This document shows positions 1 to 8,590 of a stretch of 64,000 nt of DNA, in pieces. A model generated the notes under the pieces. That model did not search any database, had not been told where the DNA came from, and was given only the letters and a program-made list of their open reading frames with translations. The stretch lies in NCBI RefSeq assembly GCF_009739465.1, contig NZ_WHOM01000072.1:159310-223309 (forward strand). The letters are read 5' to 3'. Numbering within the stretch: position 1 is the stretch's first letter; each line of letters begins with the position of its first letter. Origin of the DNA: Streptomyces apocyni. Its GTDB lineage: Bacteria > Actinomycetota > Actinomycetes > Streptomycetales > Streptomycetaceae. The position numbers and the translations under genes were made by a program.

Positions 1-498
1 GTCGGTGAGATAAAGCGCTTCTTCCGCGACACCTCGTGGTCGGTACGGGTACCGCGCCGCCTGCAGGAGCTGCGACTGGATCTCGCCAAGGCCGGTGACG
101 AACTCGCCCAACAGCTCGACCGCGCGCCGACGGTGGGCGAGCTCTCGGAGCGGCTCGGCATCTCCAAGGACGAGGTCGTCGAGGGAATGGCCGCGAGCAA
201 CGCGTACACCGCGAGCTCACTGGACGCCCAGCCGGAGGAGGACGACTCCGAGGGCGCGCTGGCGGACCGTATCGGCTACGAGGATCACGGGCTTGAGGGC
301 ATCGAGTACGTCGAGTCCCTGAAGCCGCTGATCGCCGAACTCCCGCCGCGCGACCGGAAGATACTCTCGCTTCGCTTCGTGGCGAACATGACGCAGTCCG
401 AGATCGGCGAGGAGCTGGGCATCTCGCAGATGCACGTTTCGCGCCTGCTGTCGCGGACGTTGGTGCGACTGCGCATGGGACTGACCGTCGAGGAGTGA
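1..498 (+). CDS. RNA polymerase sigma factor, SigB/SigF/SigG family (5' partial)
   Basis: C-terminal two thirds of a group 3 sigma factor of the SigB/SigF type; the start lies left of the window. The first visible residues carry the conserved region 2.4/3 segment EIKRFFRDTSWSVRVPRR. Region 3 follows around VGELSERLGISKDEVVEGM, then region 4 with its helix-turn-helix (LPPRDRKILSLRF, then EIGEELGISQMHVSRLLSR). Members direct RNA polymerase to stress and sporulation promoters and are normally held by an anti-sigma/anti-anti-sigma pair; such partners would lie outside the window. A strong hairpin follows the stop. Position beside the hut genes suggests the SigI orthologue of S. coelicolor, but the paralogues are too similar to name it firmly. 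Confidence 0.9.
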   Translation, partial: VGEIKRFFRDTSWSVRVPRRLQELRLDLAKAGDELAQQLDRAPTVGELSERLGISKDEVVEGMAASNAYTASSLDAQPEEDDSEGALADRIGYEDHGLEGIEYVESLKPLIAELPPRDRKILSLRFVANMTQSEIGEELGISQMHVSRLLSRTLVRLRMGLTVEE

Positions 499-517
499 CG
501 CGCTTTCGCCTCATGCG

Positions 518-575
518 CGACGAAACGGCGGCGGGAGGCCTGGGTTAATCCGGGCCTCCCGCCGCCGTTTCGTCG
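518..575 (+). terminator. Intrinsic terminator after the sigma factor gene
   Basis: A perfect 23-bp stem (518-540 with 553-575) closes a 12-nt loop, 20 nt after the sigma factor stop. The stem is GC-rich with AAA/TTT inside it, typical of Streptomyces terminators lacking a long U tract. It should separate the sigma gene from the ricin-domain gene downstream. Confidence 0.85.
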
Positions 576-794
576 TTGCCGCCCAGCCGTGCCACGGGTC
601 GTCATCGCCACCCATCAGTTTCAGCCATCCGCCTATTCCAGCGCGGAGTTACTCCGGGAAACCTCTTTCCCCACTGGTCACCGTCCACCACTATGGGCGC
701 CCCCCGATTCATTGATTCCGCCGATACGCCAGGCGCCGAGTGGGCCTAAGTACCGGACGGGCCTATCAACCTGGGCAAAAGGGCGTGCGTACGT

Positions 795-2822
795 ATGACC
801 GAATTTCGTCAGGGCGACAGTGCCGCCACACCACCCGCGAGCGCCGTTCACGCGACGGCACCCGACACGCACCTGGCCGAGCTGCTACGCGGCGCCACCG
901 CGGTCAGGTACCCGGCCCTGCGTGAACTCCGCCTGCGCCACCAGCAGTCGACGACTGCCTACGCGCGGCGCTACGGGGCCGACGAGCAGGCCGTACGGCA
1001 GCTCTCGGCGCAGGCGTTCGCCCTGGCCACCCACGAGGCGAAACGCGGCCGGGACCCCAAGGAACCCTGGCGGCACCATCTGCTCCTGCTCATCCACCAG
1101 TTGGCCGCGACGTGGGCCACGGACGAGCGGCGGCGCCGCCTGAACCCTGACACGTACGCCGTTCTCGACGGGGTGGGCGCCGAGGTGGGCGCGGGGATGG
1201 GCGACGGGGTGAGTGTCGACTCATCGGCGCGAGTCGACGACCGGCCGCCGCCCATGCTCACCGCGTTCCGGAGTCTCCCGGCGCTCACCCAGGGGCTGCT
1301 GTGGTACTGCGTGCTGGACCAGGAATCCGAGGACCGCGCAGCCGTCTTCCTGGGCACCACGCCCGCCGACATGCGGTACGGCAGGGAGAGCGCGCTGGCC
1401 GCCCTGCGCCGCGCCTGTCTGACCACCCGCCTCGCCCGGTCGGGCGACTCGGCCTGCCAGGGGTTCAGCCGCCTGATCGAGGAGTCGGTACGCCCCGGTA
1501 CCCCACGGCACAGCGAGGACCTCCGCGCTCATCTGGCCACCTGCCCGTGCTGCCGTAGCGCGCACGCGGAACTGACCCGGCTACGGGACACCCCGCGCGC
1601 CGCACTGGCCGAGGGACTGCTCCCGTGGGACGGCCCCGCGTACGCCGCTGAGTACCAGCCCACGGCGGGCGGGGTGGAGGGGGCGGCGAGTGCGGCGGAT
1701 GCAGCGGGTGCGGCGGATGCAGCGGGTGCGGCAGCTGCCCCGGGCACGGGGCCAGCTATCCCGCCCCTCCCGACGGCGAGGCCTGCCACCGAGGCAGGCG
1801 CTAGCGTGCCCCAAGGGGCCGGGCCGCTGAGCCACCGTCGTACGGCCGCCAGGCCATGGACCACGGGCCGCCCGGGCACGGACGCGGGCTCCCGCGCGGC
1901 GGGCGGGTCGGCAGGCGGCGGTTGGCGGGCGGTGGCCGGGCTGGGGAGACACCCCAGCGCCGGACAGACGCCGCCCGGGCACTCTCGGTACGTCCCGTAC
2001 GCGGTGAAGCGGGCCTGGGCCCGGGCGATGGCAGGCCCCCGCCAGGACGCGGGGAACGGCGCCGGGGTCTGGCGGCCGTCTCGGCGGTTCGTGCTGGGGT
2101 CCGTGGCGCTGGGCGCCGCGCTGACCCCGCTGCTCGTGGTGCTGCTCTCAGACGGCGGGGAATCCGGCTCATCGGACCACGCGACGGCGCCCCTTCCCCT
2201 CCCGCCGCCCACCGTGACGGTGACCGCGACCGCCCCTGCGCCCACTCCGACCTCGACCGCGACCCCGAGTCCGAGCCCGAGCGCGTCCGCCACGCCCAAG
2301 CCCCACCCCACGCTGACGCCAACGCCAACCCCCACCCCCACGGCGTCCCGGGCCCCCGCGAAGCCCTCGAAATCCGCGTCCCCGTCCAAGATCACCCACA
2401 TACCGGGCGGCAGCTACCGGCAGATCGTCAACTCGGCCACCGGCCTGTGCCTGGACATCGCCCACGGCCTCCTGGAAAAGGGCAACGATGTCATCACCGC
2501 GCGCTGTAGCTCCGCCCGCACCCAGTACTGGCGTGTGGACACGCGCCTCGGCGTCATCCAGTCCTACGCCGACACCGACTTCTGCCTGGACAACCGCGGC
2601 ACCACCCGCCGGGGCGTGGGCATCTGGGAATGTTCCTCCGTGCACGGCTACAACGGCGACAACCTGACCTTCAGGGTGGACGAGCGCGGCCGCATACGAC
2701 CGGAGATCGCGCTCGACCACGCCGTCACCCCGGCCTGGCACGGCGTGGATTCGCCGCTGTCCCACCTACCGGCTGCGAACCGCCACGACCAGTACTGGAC
2801 GGCGGGCTCCACACCTGCCTAG
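795..2822 (+). CDS. Membrane protein: sigma-like and zinc-finger N-terminus, extracytoplasmic ricin-type lectin C-terminus
   Basis: 675 residues. About residues 30-235 resemble sigma-70 regions 2 and 4 (YARRYGADEQAVRQLSAQAF; LPALTQGLLWYCVLDQ followed by a region-4-like segment). A zinc-finger anti-sigma-like motif follows, HLATCPCCRSAHAEL, with H246, C250 and C253. Ala/Gly-rich low-complexity sequence leads to one transmembrane helix at about 430-453, then a Pro/Thr/Ser-rich stalk (about 465-530) and a ricin B-type domain (about 537-670) with the typical NSATGLCLDI and FCLDN segments. The architecture predicts an inside-out sensor: carbohydrate binding outside, sigma/anti-sigma-type part inside. 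Start is the ATG; no clear Shine-Dalgarno precedes it. The stop is 16 bp from the convergent hutI stop. Ligand and target are unknown. Confidence 0.8.
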   Translation: MTEFRQGDSAATPPASAVHATAPDTHLAELLRGATAVRYPALRELRLRHQQSTTAYARRYGADEQAVRQLSAQAFALATHEAKRGRDPKEPWRHHLLLLIHQLAATWATDERRRRLNPDTYAVLDGVGAEVGAGMGDGVSVDSSARVDDRPPPMLTAFRSLPALTQGLLWYCVLDQESEDRAAVFLGTTPADMRYGRESALAALRRACLTTRLARSGDSACQGFSRLIEESVRPGTPRHSEDLRAHLATCPCCRSAHAELTRLRDTPRAALAEGLLPWDGPAYAAEYQPTAGGVEGAASAADAAGAADAAGAAAAPGTGPAIPPLPTARPATEAGASVPQGAGPLSHRRTAARPWTTGRPGTDAGSRAAGGSAGGGWRAVAGLGRHPSAGQTPPGHSRYVPYAVKRAWARAMAGPRQDAGNGAGVWRPSRRFVLGSVALGAALTPLLVVLLSDGGESGSSDHATAPLPLPPPTVTVTATAPAPTPTSTATPSPSPSASATPKPHPTLTPTPTPTPTASRAPAKPSKSASPSKITHIPGGSYRQIVNSATGLCLDIAHGLLEKGNDVITARCSSARTQYWRVDTRLGVIQSYADTDFCLDNRGTTRRGVGIWECSSVHGYNGDNLTFRVDERGRIRPEIALDHAVTPAWHGVDSPLSHLPAANRHDQYWTAGSTPA

Positions 2823-2838
2823 GCCCTGTCGGTGCCTC

Positions 2839-4014
2839 TCAACCGACGATCTCCCCGTCCCGCCAGACCCGCGACACCAGCGGCACACCCGGCCGGTAGG
2901 CGAGGTGCACATGGCTCGGCGCGTCCAGCAGCGCCAGGTCCGCGCGGGCGCCCGGGGTGAGGCGGCCGACATCCTCGCGGCGCAGCGCGGCCGCCCCGCC
3001 CGCGGTGGCGGACCAGAGCGCCTCGTCGGGGGTCATCCCCATGTCCCGTACCGCCAGGGCGATGCAGAAGCCCATCGAGGACGTGAACGACGAGCCGGGG
3101 TTGCAGTCCGTCGAGAGCGCGACCGTGGCGCCCGCGTCCAGGAGGCGGCGGGCGTCCGGCCACGCGGCGCGGGTAGAGAACTCCGCGCCGGGCAGGAGGG
3201 TGGCGACGGTGTTGCCCTGCGCGAGAGCGTCCACGTCCTGCTGCGTCAGGTGGGTGCAGTGGTCGGCGCTCGCCGCGTCCAGTTCCACGGCGAGTTGAAC
3301 GCCGGGGCCGTAGGAGAGCTGGTTGGCGTGGACGCGGGGGGTGAGGCCCTTCGCCTTGCCCGCCGTGAGAATGGCGCGCGCCTGGTCCCCGTCGAAGGCT
3401 CCTTTCTCGCAGAACACGTCCACCCAACGGGCGTACGGGGCACACGCGTCGAGCATCTCGCCGGTGACGAGCTCGACGTAGCCCGCCGGGTCGTCGGCGT
3501 AGTCGGGGGACACGATGTGTGCGCCGAGGTAGGTCACCTCGTCGGTGTGCTGGGCCGCGATGCGCAGAGCGCGGGCCTCGTCGTGGGTGGTGAGCCCGTA
3601 CCCGGACTTGGTCTCGAAGGTCGTCGTGCCCTGGCGGAGCGCCTCGCGCAGGTACCGGGCGACGTTGGCGTCCAGCTCGGCGTCGGTGGCGGCGCGGGTG
3701 GCGGCGACGGTGGTGCGGATGCCGCCCGCGCTGTAACCGCGGCCGGACATACGGGCGTTGAACTCCTGGGTGCGGTCGCCCGCGAAGACGAGGTGGGAGT
3801 GGGAGTCGACGAAGCCGGGGATGACGGCGCGGCCGTCGGCGTCGTACGTGGTGTCGGCGTCGGGTGCCTTGTCGGTGGGGCCGACCCAGGCGACGCGGTC
3901 GCGTTCGAGGACGACGGCGGCGTCCGCGATGAGGCCGAGGGGGCCTCCATCGCCGAGGGCGGGGTCGTTGGTGACGAGGCTGCCGATGTTGTGGATGGCG
4001 GTGGTCGTGGCCAT
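2839..4014 (-). CDS. hutI: Imidazolonepropionase
   Basis: 391 residues, full length for the family. Hydrolyses imidazolone-5-propionate to N-formimino-L-glutamate, the third step of histidine degradation, in the cytoplasm. Amidohydrolase-fold landmarks: the metal-binding pair in GFVDSHSHLVFAG (H72, H74), the substrate segment KSGYGLT, and late HANQLSYGPG and ALSTDCNPGS. It is the last gene of the minus-strand hut set, 170 bp after hutF; that gap carries a common Streptomyces intergenic repeat, so it may have its own promoter or read through from hutF. A purine-rich GAGAGGA precedes the ATG. Confidence 0.96.
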   Translation of the reverse strand: MATTTAIHNIGSLVTNDPALGDGGPLGLIADAAVVLERDRVAWVGPTDKAPDADTTYDADGRAVIPGFVDSHSHLVFAGDRTQEFNARMSGRGYSAGGIRTTVAATRAATDAELDANVARYLREALRQGTTTFETKSGYGLTTHDEARALRIAAQHTDEVTYLGAHIVSPDYADDPAGYVELVTGEMLDACAPYARWVDVFCEKGAFDGDQARAILTAGKAKGLTPRVHANQLSYGPGVQLAVELDAASADHCTHLTQQDVDALAQGNTVATLLPGAEFSTRAAWPDARRLLDAGATVALSTDCNPGSSFTSSMGFCIALAVRDMGMTPDEALWSATAGGAAALRREDVGRLTPGARADLALLDAPSHVHLAYRPGVPLVSRVWRDGEIVG

Positions 4015-4122
4015 GGGGGGTGGGTTCCTCTCGGTGAGGGTGGGTGCGGGTGGGTGCGGGTCAGAGATTGGGCCCCCACCCCGCCCCTTCCCGTAAGGCC
4101 TCGCCGGCCAGGCTCAAAGATT

Positions 4123-4146
4123 GGCCTCAAACGCCGGCCGGGCTGA
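4123..4146. repeat. Streptomyces-type intergenic repeat (GGCGTTTGAG class)
   Basis: The segment reads, on the minus strand, CAGCCCGGCCGGCGTTTGAG. From memory, this CAGCCC..CCGGCGTTTGAGG pattern recurs in very many Streptomyces intergenic regions. A degenerate second copy lies just upstream (about 4095-4117). Its role, if any, is unknown; it sits between hutF and hutI. Confidence 0.45.
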
Positions 4147-4184
4147 AACTTGGGGCGGGACTGGGGAGTTTTCAGGCTCTGACC

Positions 4185-5597
4185 TCAGCCACCCCGCAGC
4201 TCGGCAATCGCGGCAGAGAGGGCGGACGGGACATCCGGGACCAAGGTGTGGGCGCCGTCGCGGACGACCCGCCGCCCCGCGACCACCGTGTCGCGCACAT
4301 CCGCCGCCGTCGCCGCGAACACGGCCGTCTCCGCGCCAAGCCCCGGCCCCGCCCCCGCCGTACGGACGGAGTCGAGCGCGACCGTCGTGAGGTCGGCCAG
4401 ACCTCCCACCACGATCGCGCCCGCGTCCGGCCACCCGAGCGCCGCATGCCCCTCCCCCGTCGCCGCCCGCAACAGCGCCGCCGCCGTCCAGTGCCCCCGA
4501 GTCCGCGAGCGCAGCCGCTCGTTGAGCTCCATCGCGCGCGCCTCCTCGAAGAGGTCGATCACGGCGTGGCTGTCCGAGCCGAGCGACAACGGCGACCCGG
4601 CCCGCTGGAGCGCGGGCGCGGGGCCGATCCCGTCCGCCAGGTCCCGTTCCGTCGTCGGGCACATACAGGTGCCGGTGCCCGACGAGCCGAGCAGCGCGAT
4701 GTCCGCGTCCGTGAGGTGGGTGTTGTGCACACCGGTGGTACGGGCACCCAGCACCCCGTGGTCCGCCAGCAGCCGCGTCGGCGTGCAGCCGTGCGCGGCG
4801 AGGCACGCGTCGTTCTCGGCGGTCTGTTCGGAGAGGTGGACATGCAGCGGCGCGCCCCGGTCGGCCGCCCACCGCGCGACGGTGCCCAACTGGTCGGCGG
4901 GTACCGCCCGTACCGAGTGAACCGCCGCGCCGATGACGGCGTGCTCGGCGCCCTTGAGCGCGGCCGCGCGCTCGGCCCAGGCCTCGGCCGTACCGTCGGA
5001 GAACCGGAGCTGGTGCTCGTTCGGCGGCTCCCCGCTGTGCTTGTCGACGAGCCCGGACGAGACGTACGCCGTGTCGAGCAGGGTGATGCGGATGCCCGCG
5101 TCGGCCGCCGCCGCGATGAGCGCCTCGCCCATCGCGTTGGGGTTGTCGTACGGCCTGCCGCCGGGCGCGTGGTGGAGGTAGTGGAACTCCCCGACGCCGG
5201 TGATCCCGGCGAGTGCCATCTCCGCGTACACGGCGCGGGCAAGCGCGTGATACGTGTCCGGGGTCAGCCGGGACGCGACCTCGTACATGACCTCACGCCA
5301 GGTCCAGAACGTGCCGGAGCCGACCTGGACGGTGGAGCGCAGGGCCCGGTGGAATGCGTGCGAGTGGGCGTTGGCCAGGCCCGGCAGGGTCAGGCCGCGC
5401 AGGATCTCGGCGCCTGGCGGCGGGGCCTCGACTCCGGTGCGTACGCCGGTGATCCGGCCGTCCGCCGTGGACACCTCGATGGCCACACCCGACTCGACTA
5501 CCGCGTCTGCCGCGCTCACCGCGTCTGCCGCGTCTGCCGCGTCTGCCGCGTCTACCGCGTTCAGCCAGGCGTGTTCCGCCCAGTACGTCAGCTGCAT
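4185..5597 (-). CDS. hutF: Formimidoylglutamate deiminase
   Basis: 470 residues from the ATG that begins MQLTYWAEHAWLNA; an upstream in-frame Met would add 16 non-conserved residues. Hydrolyses N-formimino-L-glutamate to N-formyl-L-glutamate and ammonia. Amidohydrolase-fold motifs: NAHSHAFHRAL near the N-terminus, EFHYLHH, HVHLSEQ, and the late LGSDSHAVID metal site. A short alternating Ala-Asp stretch (AADAADAADAV) after the N-terminus comes from a repeated codon pattern and is probably neutral. The start overlaps the end of the M20 hydrolase gene by 10 bp, so the two are translationally coupled. HutF marks the formylglutamate branch of the pathway. Confidence 0.93.
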   Translation of the reverse strand: MQLTYWAEHAWLNAVDAADAADAADAVSAADAVVESGVAIEVSTADGRITGVRTGVEAPPPGAEILRGLTLPGLANAHSHAFHRALRSTVQVGSGTFWTWREVMYEVASRLTPDTYHALARAVYAEMALAGITGVGEFHYLHHAPGGRPYDNPNAMGEALIAAAADAGIRITLLDTAYVSSGLVDKHSGEPPNEHQLRFSDGTAEAWAERAAALKGAEHAVIGAAVHSVRAVPADQLGTVARWAADRGAPLHVHLSEQTAENDACLAAHGCTPTRLLADHGVLGARTTGVHNTHLTDADIALLGSSGTGTCMCPTTERDLADGIGPAPALQRAGSPLSLGSDSHAVIDLFEEARAMELNERLRSRTRGHWTAAALLRAATGEGHAALGWPDAGAIVVGGLADLTTVALDSVRTAGAGPGLGAETAVFAATAADVRDTVVAGRRVVRDGAHTLVPDVPSALSAAIAELRGG

Positions 5598-6808
5598 GCG
5601 AGGCCCTCCAGTACGTCCGCGAGTGCCGCGACCCCGGCGACACAATCGTCCTCGGTCGCGTACTCGGCCGGGGAGTGCGAGACGCCCGTGGGGTTGCGTA
5701 CGAACAGCATGGCGGTCGGGACGGACGCGGACAGGATTCCGGCGTCGTGTCCCGCCCCGGTGCCCAGGACGGGTGTGCTGGCGCCCAGGACGCGGGCGAG
5801 CTCGTCGCGTAGGGCGTGCTCGAACTCGACGACGGGCGTGAAGGATTCCCGTACGACGTCGAGGTCGATGCCGTGCCGGTCCGCGTACTCCCGCGCGGCC
5901 TTCTCGATGCCCGCCACCACCGTGTCCAGCGCCTGCTGGTCAGCGGCGCGGGAGTCCAGCCAGCCGCGCACCAGGGACGGGATGGCGTTGACGCCGTTCG
6001 GCTCGACGGCGATCTTGCCGAAGGTGGCGACGGCGCCCGCGAGTTCGGCCTCGCGGCGGGCGGCGAGCACCGTCTCGGCGTACGACAGCATCGGGTCGCG
6101 ACGGTCGGCCAGGCGGGTGGTGCCCGCGTGGTTGGCCTCGCCCCGGAAGTCGAAGCGCCAGCGGCCGTGCGGCCAGATGGAGCTGGCGATGCCGACGCGG
6201 TCGCCGGTCAGGTCCAGGGCCCGGCCCTGTTCCACGTGCAGCTCGACGAAGGCGCCGATGCGGGCGAGGCGGTCCGGGTCAGGCCCGATCCCCGTCGGGT
6301 CGTACCCGGCTCGCTCCATGGCCTGCGGCAGCGTGATCCCGTCGGCGTCGCGCAGCTCGCAGGCCTTGTCGACGCCGAGCTGTCCGGCCGCGAGGCGGGA
6401 GCCCACGCAGGCGAGGCCGAAGCGGGCGCCCTCCTCGTCGCCGAAGTTGGTGATCGCGACGGGCTTGGTGAACTCCACACCCCTCCGGCGGAGTTCATCG
6501 AGGGCAGCGAAGGACGAGACGACGCCGAGCGGGCCGTCGAAGGCGCCGCCGTCGGGAACGGAGTCCAGGTGCGAGCCGGTGACCACGGCGTCTCCGGCGG
6601 CCGGGTCGCCGAGCCAGGCCCACTGGTTGCCGTTGCGGTCGACCTCGTAGGTCAGGCCGCGGGTCTCGGCCTGGGCCTGGAACCAGGCGCGGCAGTCGGC
6701 GTCGGCGCCGGTCCAGGCGTAGCGGCGGTAGCCGCCGGAGTCGGGGTCGCGCCCGATGGACGCGAGGTCGCGCCACATCTCATGGAACGTGGGCGGAGTG
6801 GTGCTCAC
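5588..6808 (-). CDS. M20-family amidohydrolase (allantoate amidohydrolase-like), candidate N-formylglutamate deformylase
   Basis: 406 residues, Zn-dependent amidase/carbamoylase of the M20 family. Visible motifs: VTGSHLDSVPDGGAFDGPLG (first metal His/Asp), NFGDEEGARFG (metal Glu pair), ELHVEQGRALD, HAGTTRLADRRD and a late GAGHDAGILS. The name by homology is allantoate amidohydrolase. It sits inside the hut operon, overlapping hutU by 4 bp (ATGA) and hutF by 10 bp, while no HutG-type deformylase gene is visible here. I infer that it removes the formyl group from N-formylglutamate. The family call is firm; the substrate is inferred from context. Confidence 0.9.
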   Translation of the reverse strand: MSTTPPTFHEMWRDLASIGRDPDSGGYRRYAWTGADADCRAWFQAQAETRGLTYEVDRNGNQWAWLGDPAAGDAVVTGSHLDSVPDGGAFDGPLGVVSSFAALDELRRRGVEFTKPVAITNFGDEEGARFGLACVGSRLAAGQLGVDKACELRDADGITLPQAMERAGYDPTGIGPDPDRLARIGAFVELHVEQGRALDLTGDRVGIASSIWPHGRWRFDFRGEANHAGTTRLADRRDPMLSYAETVLAARREAELAGAVATFGKIAVEPNGVNAIPSLVRGWLDSRAADQQALDTVVAGIEKAAREYADRHGIDLDVVRESFTPVVEFEHALRDELARVLGASTPVLGTGAGHDAGILSASVPTAMLFVRNPTGVSHSPAEYATEDDCVAGVAALADVLEGLACS

Positions 6809-8463
6809 TCGCCCTCCCGCATCGGGACCCGTACGCCCTTGTCGTCGGCGACCGACTCCGCGATGTCGTACCCGGCGTCGACGTGCCGGATGACGCCCAT
6901 CCCGGGGTCGTTCGTCAGCACGCGGCGGATCTTCTCGCCCGCCAGCTTCGTGCCGTCCGCGACCGACACCTGACCCGCGTGGATCGAGCGGCCCATGCCG
7001 ACGCCACCGCCGTGGTGCAGCGAGACCCAGGAGGCACCCGACGCGACGTTGACCATGGCGTTCAGCAGCGGCCAGTCGGCGATCGCGTCCGAGCCGTCGA
7101 GCATGGCCTCGGTCTCGCGGTACGGGGACGCCACCGAGCCGCAGTCGAGGTGGTCGCGGCCGATCGCGAGCGGCGCGGCCAGTTCCCCGCTGGCCACCAT
7201 GTCGTTGAAGCGCTCGCCCGCGCGGTCGCGCTCGCCGTAGCCCAGCCAGCAGATGCGCGCGGGGAGGCCCTGGAAGTGGACCCGTTCGCCCGCCATCTTG
7301 ATCCAGCGGTGCAGGGATTCGTTCTCCGGGAAGAGGTCGAGCATCGCCTGGTCCGTCTTGTGGATGTCCGAGGCCTCACCGGACAGCGCCGCCCAGCGGA
7401 ACGGGCCCTTGCCCTCGCAGAACAGCGGCCTGATGTAGGCCGGTACGAAGCCGGGGAAGGCGAACGCCCGGTCGTACCCGGCGAGTTGGGCCTCGCCACG
7501 GATGGAGTTGCCGTAGTCGAAGACCTCGGCGCCCGCGTCCATGAAGCCGACCATCGCCTCGACATGGCGCGCCATGGACTCGCGGGCGCGGCGGGTGAAA
7601 CCGGCCGGGTCCTTCGCCGCGTACGTGGCCATGTCGTCGAAGTCGACGCCGACGGGCAGGTACGACAGCGGGTCGTGGGCGCTGGTCTGGTCGGTGACGA
7701 TGTCGATCGGGGCGCTGTCGGCGAGCATCCGCGGCAGCAGCTCGGCGGCGTTGCCGAGCAGGCCGATGGAGAGCGGGCGGCGGGCGTCGCGGGCCTCGGT
7801 GGCGAGCGCGAGAGCGTGCTCCAGCGAATCGGCCCGTACGTCCAGGTAGCGGTGCTCGATGCGGCGCTCGATGGCGCGCGGGTCGCAGTCGATGCAGATG
7901 ACGACGCCGTCGTTCATGGTGACGGCGAGGGGCTGAGCGCCGCCCATGCCCCCGAGCCCGGCGGTGAGCGTGATCGTCCCGGCGAGGGTGCCGCCGAACT
8001 TCTTGGCGGCGACGGCGGCGAACGTCTCGTACGTACCCTGCAGGATCCCCTGTGTGCCGATGTAGATCCAGGACCCGGCCGTCATCTGGCCGTACATGGT
8101 GAGGCCGAGGGCCTCCAGGCGCCGGAACTCCTCCCAGTTGGCCCAGTCGCCGACCAGGTTGGAGTTGGCGATGAGAACGCGGGGCGCCCATTCGTGGGTC
8201 TGCATGACGCCGACCGGGCGGCCGGACTGGACGAGCATCGTCTCGTCCTGCTTGAGGGTCTTGAGGGTGCGGACCATGGCGTCGAAGGACCGCCAGTCAC
8301 GGGCGGCCTTGCCGGTGCCGCCGTATACGACGAGCTTGTCCGGGTGCTCGGCGACCTCGGGGTCGAGGTTGTTCTGGAGCATCCTCAGGGCGGCTTCCTG
8401 CTGCCACCCCAGGGCGCTCAGGTCCGTGCCGCGCGGCGCTCGTACGGGGCGGGGTCCTGACAT
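6805..8463 (-). CDS. hutU: Urocanate hydratase
   Basis: 552 residues, full length. Converts urocanate to imidazolone propionate using tightly bound NAD+, the second step of histidine degradation. Recognisable segments: VVYGGTGKAARDW near the N-terminus, GLGGMGGAQP in the NAD-binding domain, and the active-site region HLDCGSVASPYRETE. First gene of the minus-strand operon hutU - M20 hydrolase - hutF (- hutI); its stop overlaps the M20 start by 4 bp. No histidase (hutH) lies in the window. Confidence 0.97.
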   Translation of the reverse strand: MSGPRPVRAPRGTDLSALGWQQEAALRMLQNNLDPEVAEHPDKLVVYGGTGKAARDWRSFDAMVRTLKTLKQDETMLVQSGRPVGVMQTHEWAPRVLIANSNLVGDWANWEEFRRLEALGLTMYGQMTAGSWIYIGTQGILQGTYETFAAVAAKKFGGTLAGTITLTAGLGGMGGAQPLAVTMNDGVVICIDCDPRAIERRIEHRYLDVRADSLEHALALATEARDARRPLSIGLLGNAAELLPRMLADSAPIDIVTDQTSAHDPLSYLPVGVDFDDMATYAAKDPAGFTRRARESMARHVEAMVGFMDAGAEVFDYGNSIRGEAQLAGYDRAFAFPGFVPAYIRPLFCEGKGPFRWAALSGEASDIHKTDQAMLDLFPENESLHRWIKMAGERVHFQGLPARICWLGYGERDRAGERFNDMVASGELAAPLAIGRDHLDCGSVASPYRETEAMLDGSDAIADWPLLNAMVNVASGASWVSLHHGGGVGMGRSIHAGQVSVADGTKLAGEKIRRVLTNDPGMGVIRHVDAGYDIAESVADDKGVRVPMREGE

Positions 8464-8513
8464 GGTCTGCCTCCTCGCGTGATGACCGGGCCAGCCGATG
8501 ATGATGACCCTGG

Positions 8514-8550
8514 CTATTCACATCCTGCGGCCCTGAATAGAACTAGTCAA
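8514..8550 (-). promoter_or_regulatory. hutU promoter with overlapping inverted repeat (candidate operator)
   Basis: On the minus strand a -35 TTGACT (8550-8545), a 17-nt spacer and a -10-like CAGGAT (8527-8522) fit a vegetative Streptomyces promoter. The inverted repeat CTATTCA-N13-TGAATAG has its right arm (8534-8540) inside the spacer and its left arm (8514-8520) at the expected transcription start. That is the usual placement of a repressor site. The regulator is unknown. Confidence 0.6.
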
Positions 8551-8590
8551 CACCGAGCTGGAGCAGTCCTGAGCGCCCTCGTCCCGTCTG

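Noticed and set aside
4044..6650. An 868-codon open frame on the plus strand across hutF and the M20 gene
   Set aside because: Antisense shadow of real genes; Arg/Gly/Pro-rich with no domain, caused by high third-position GC.
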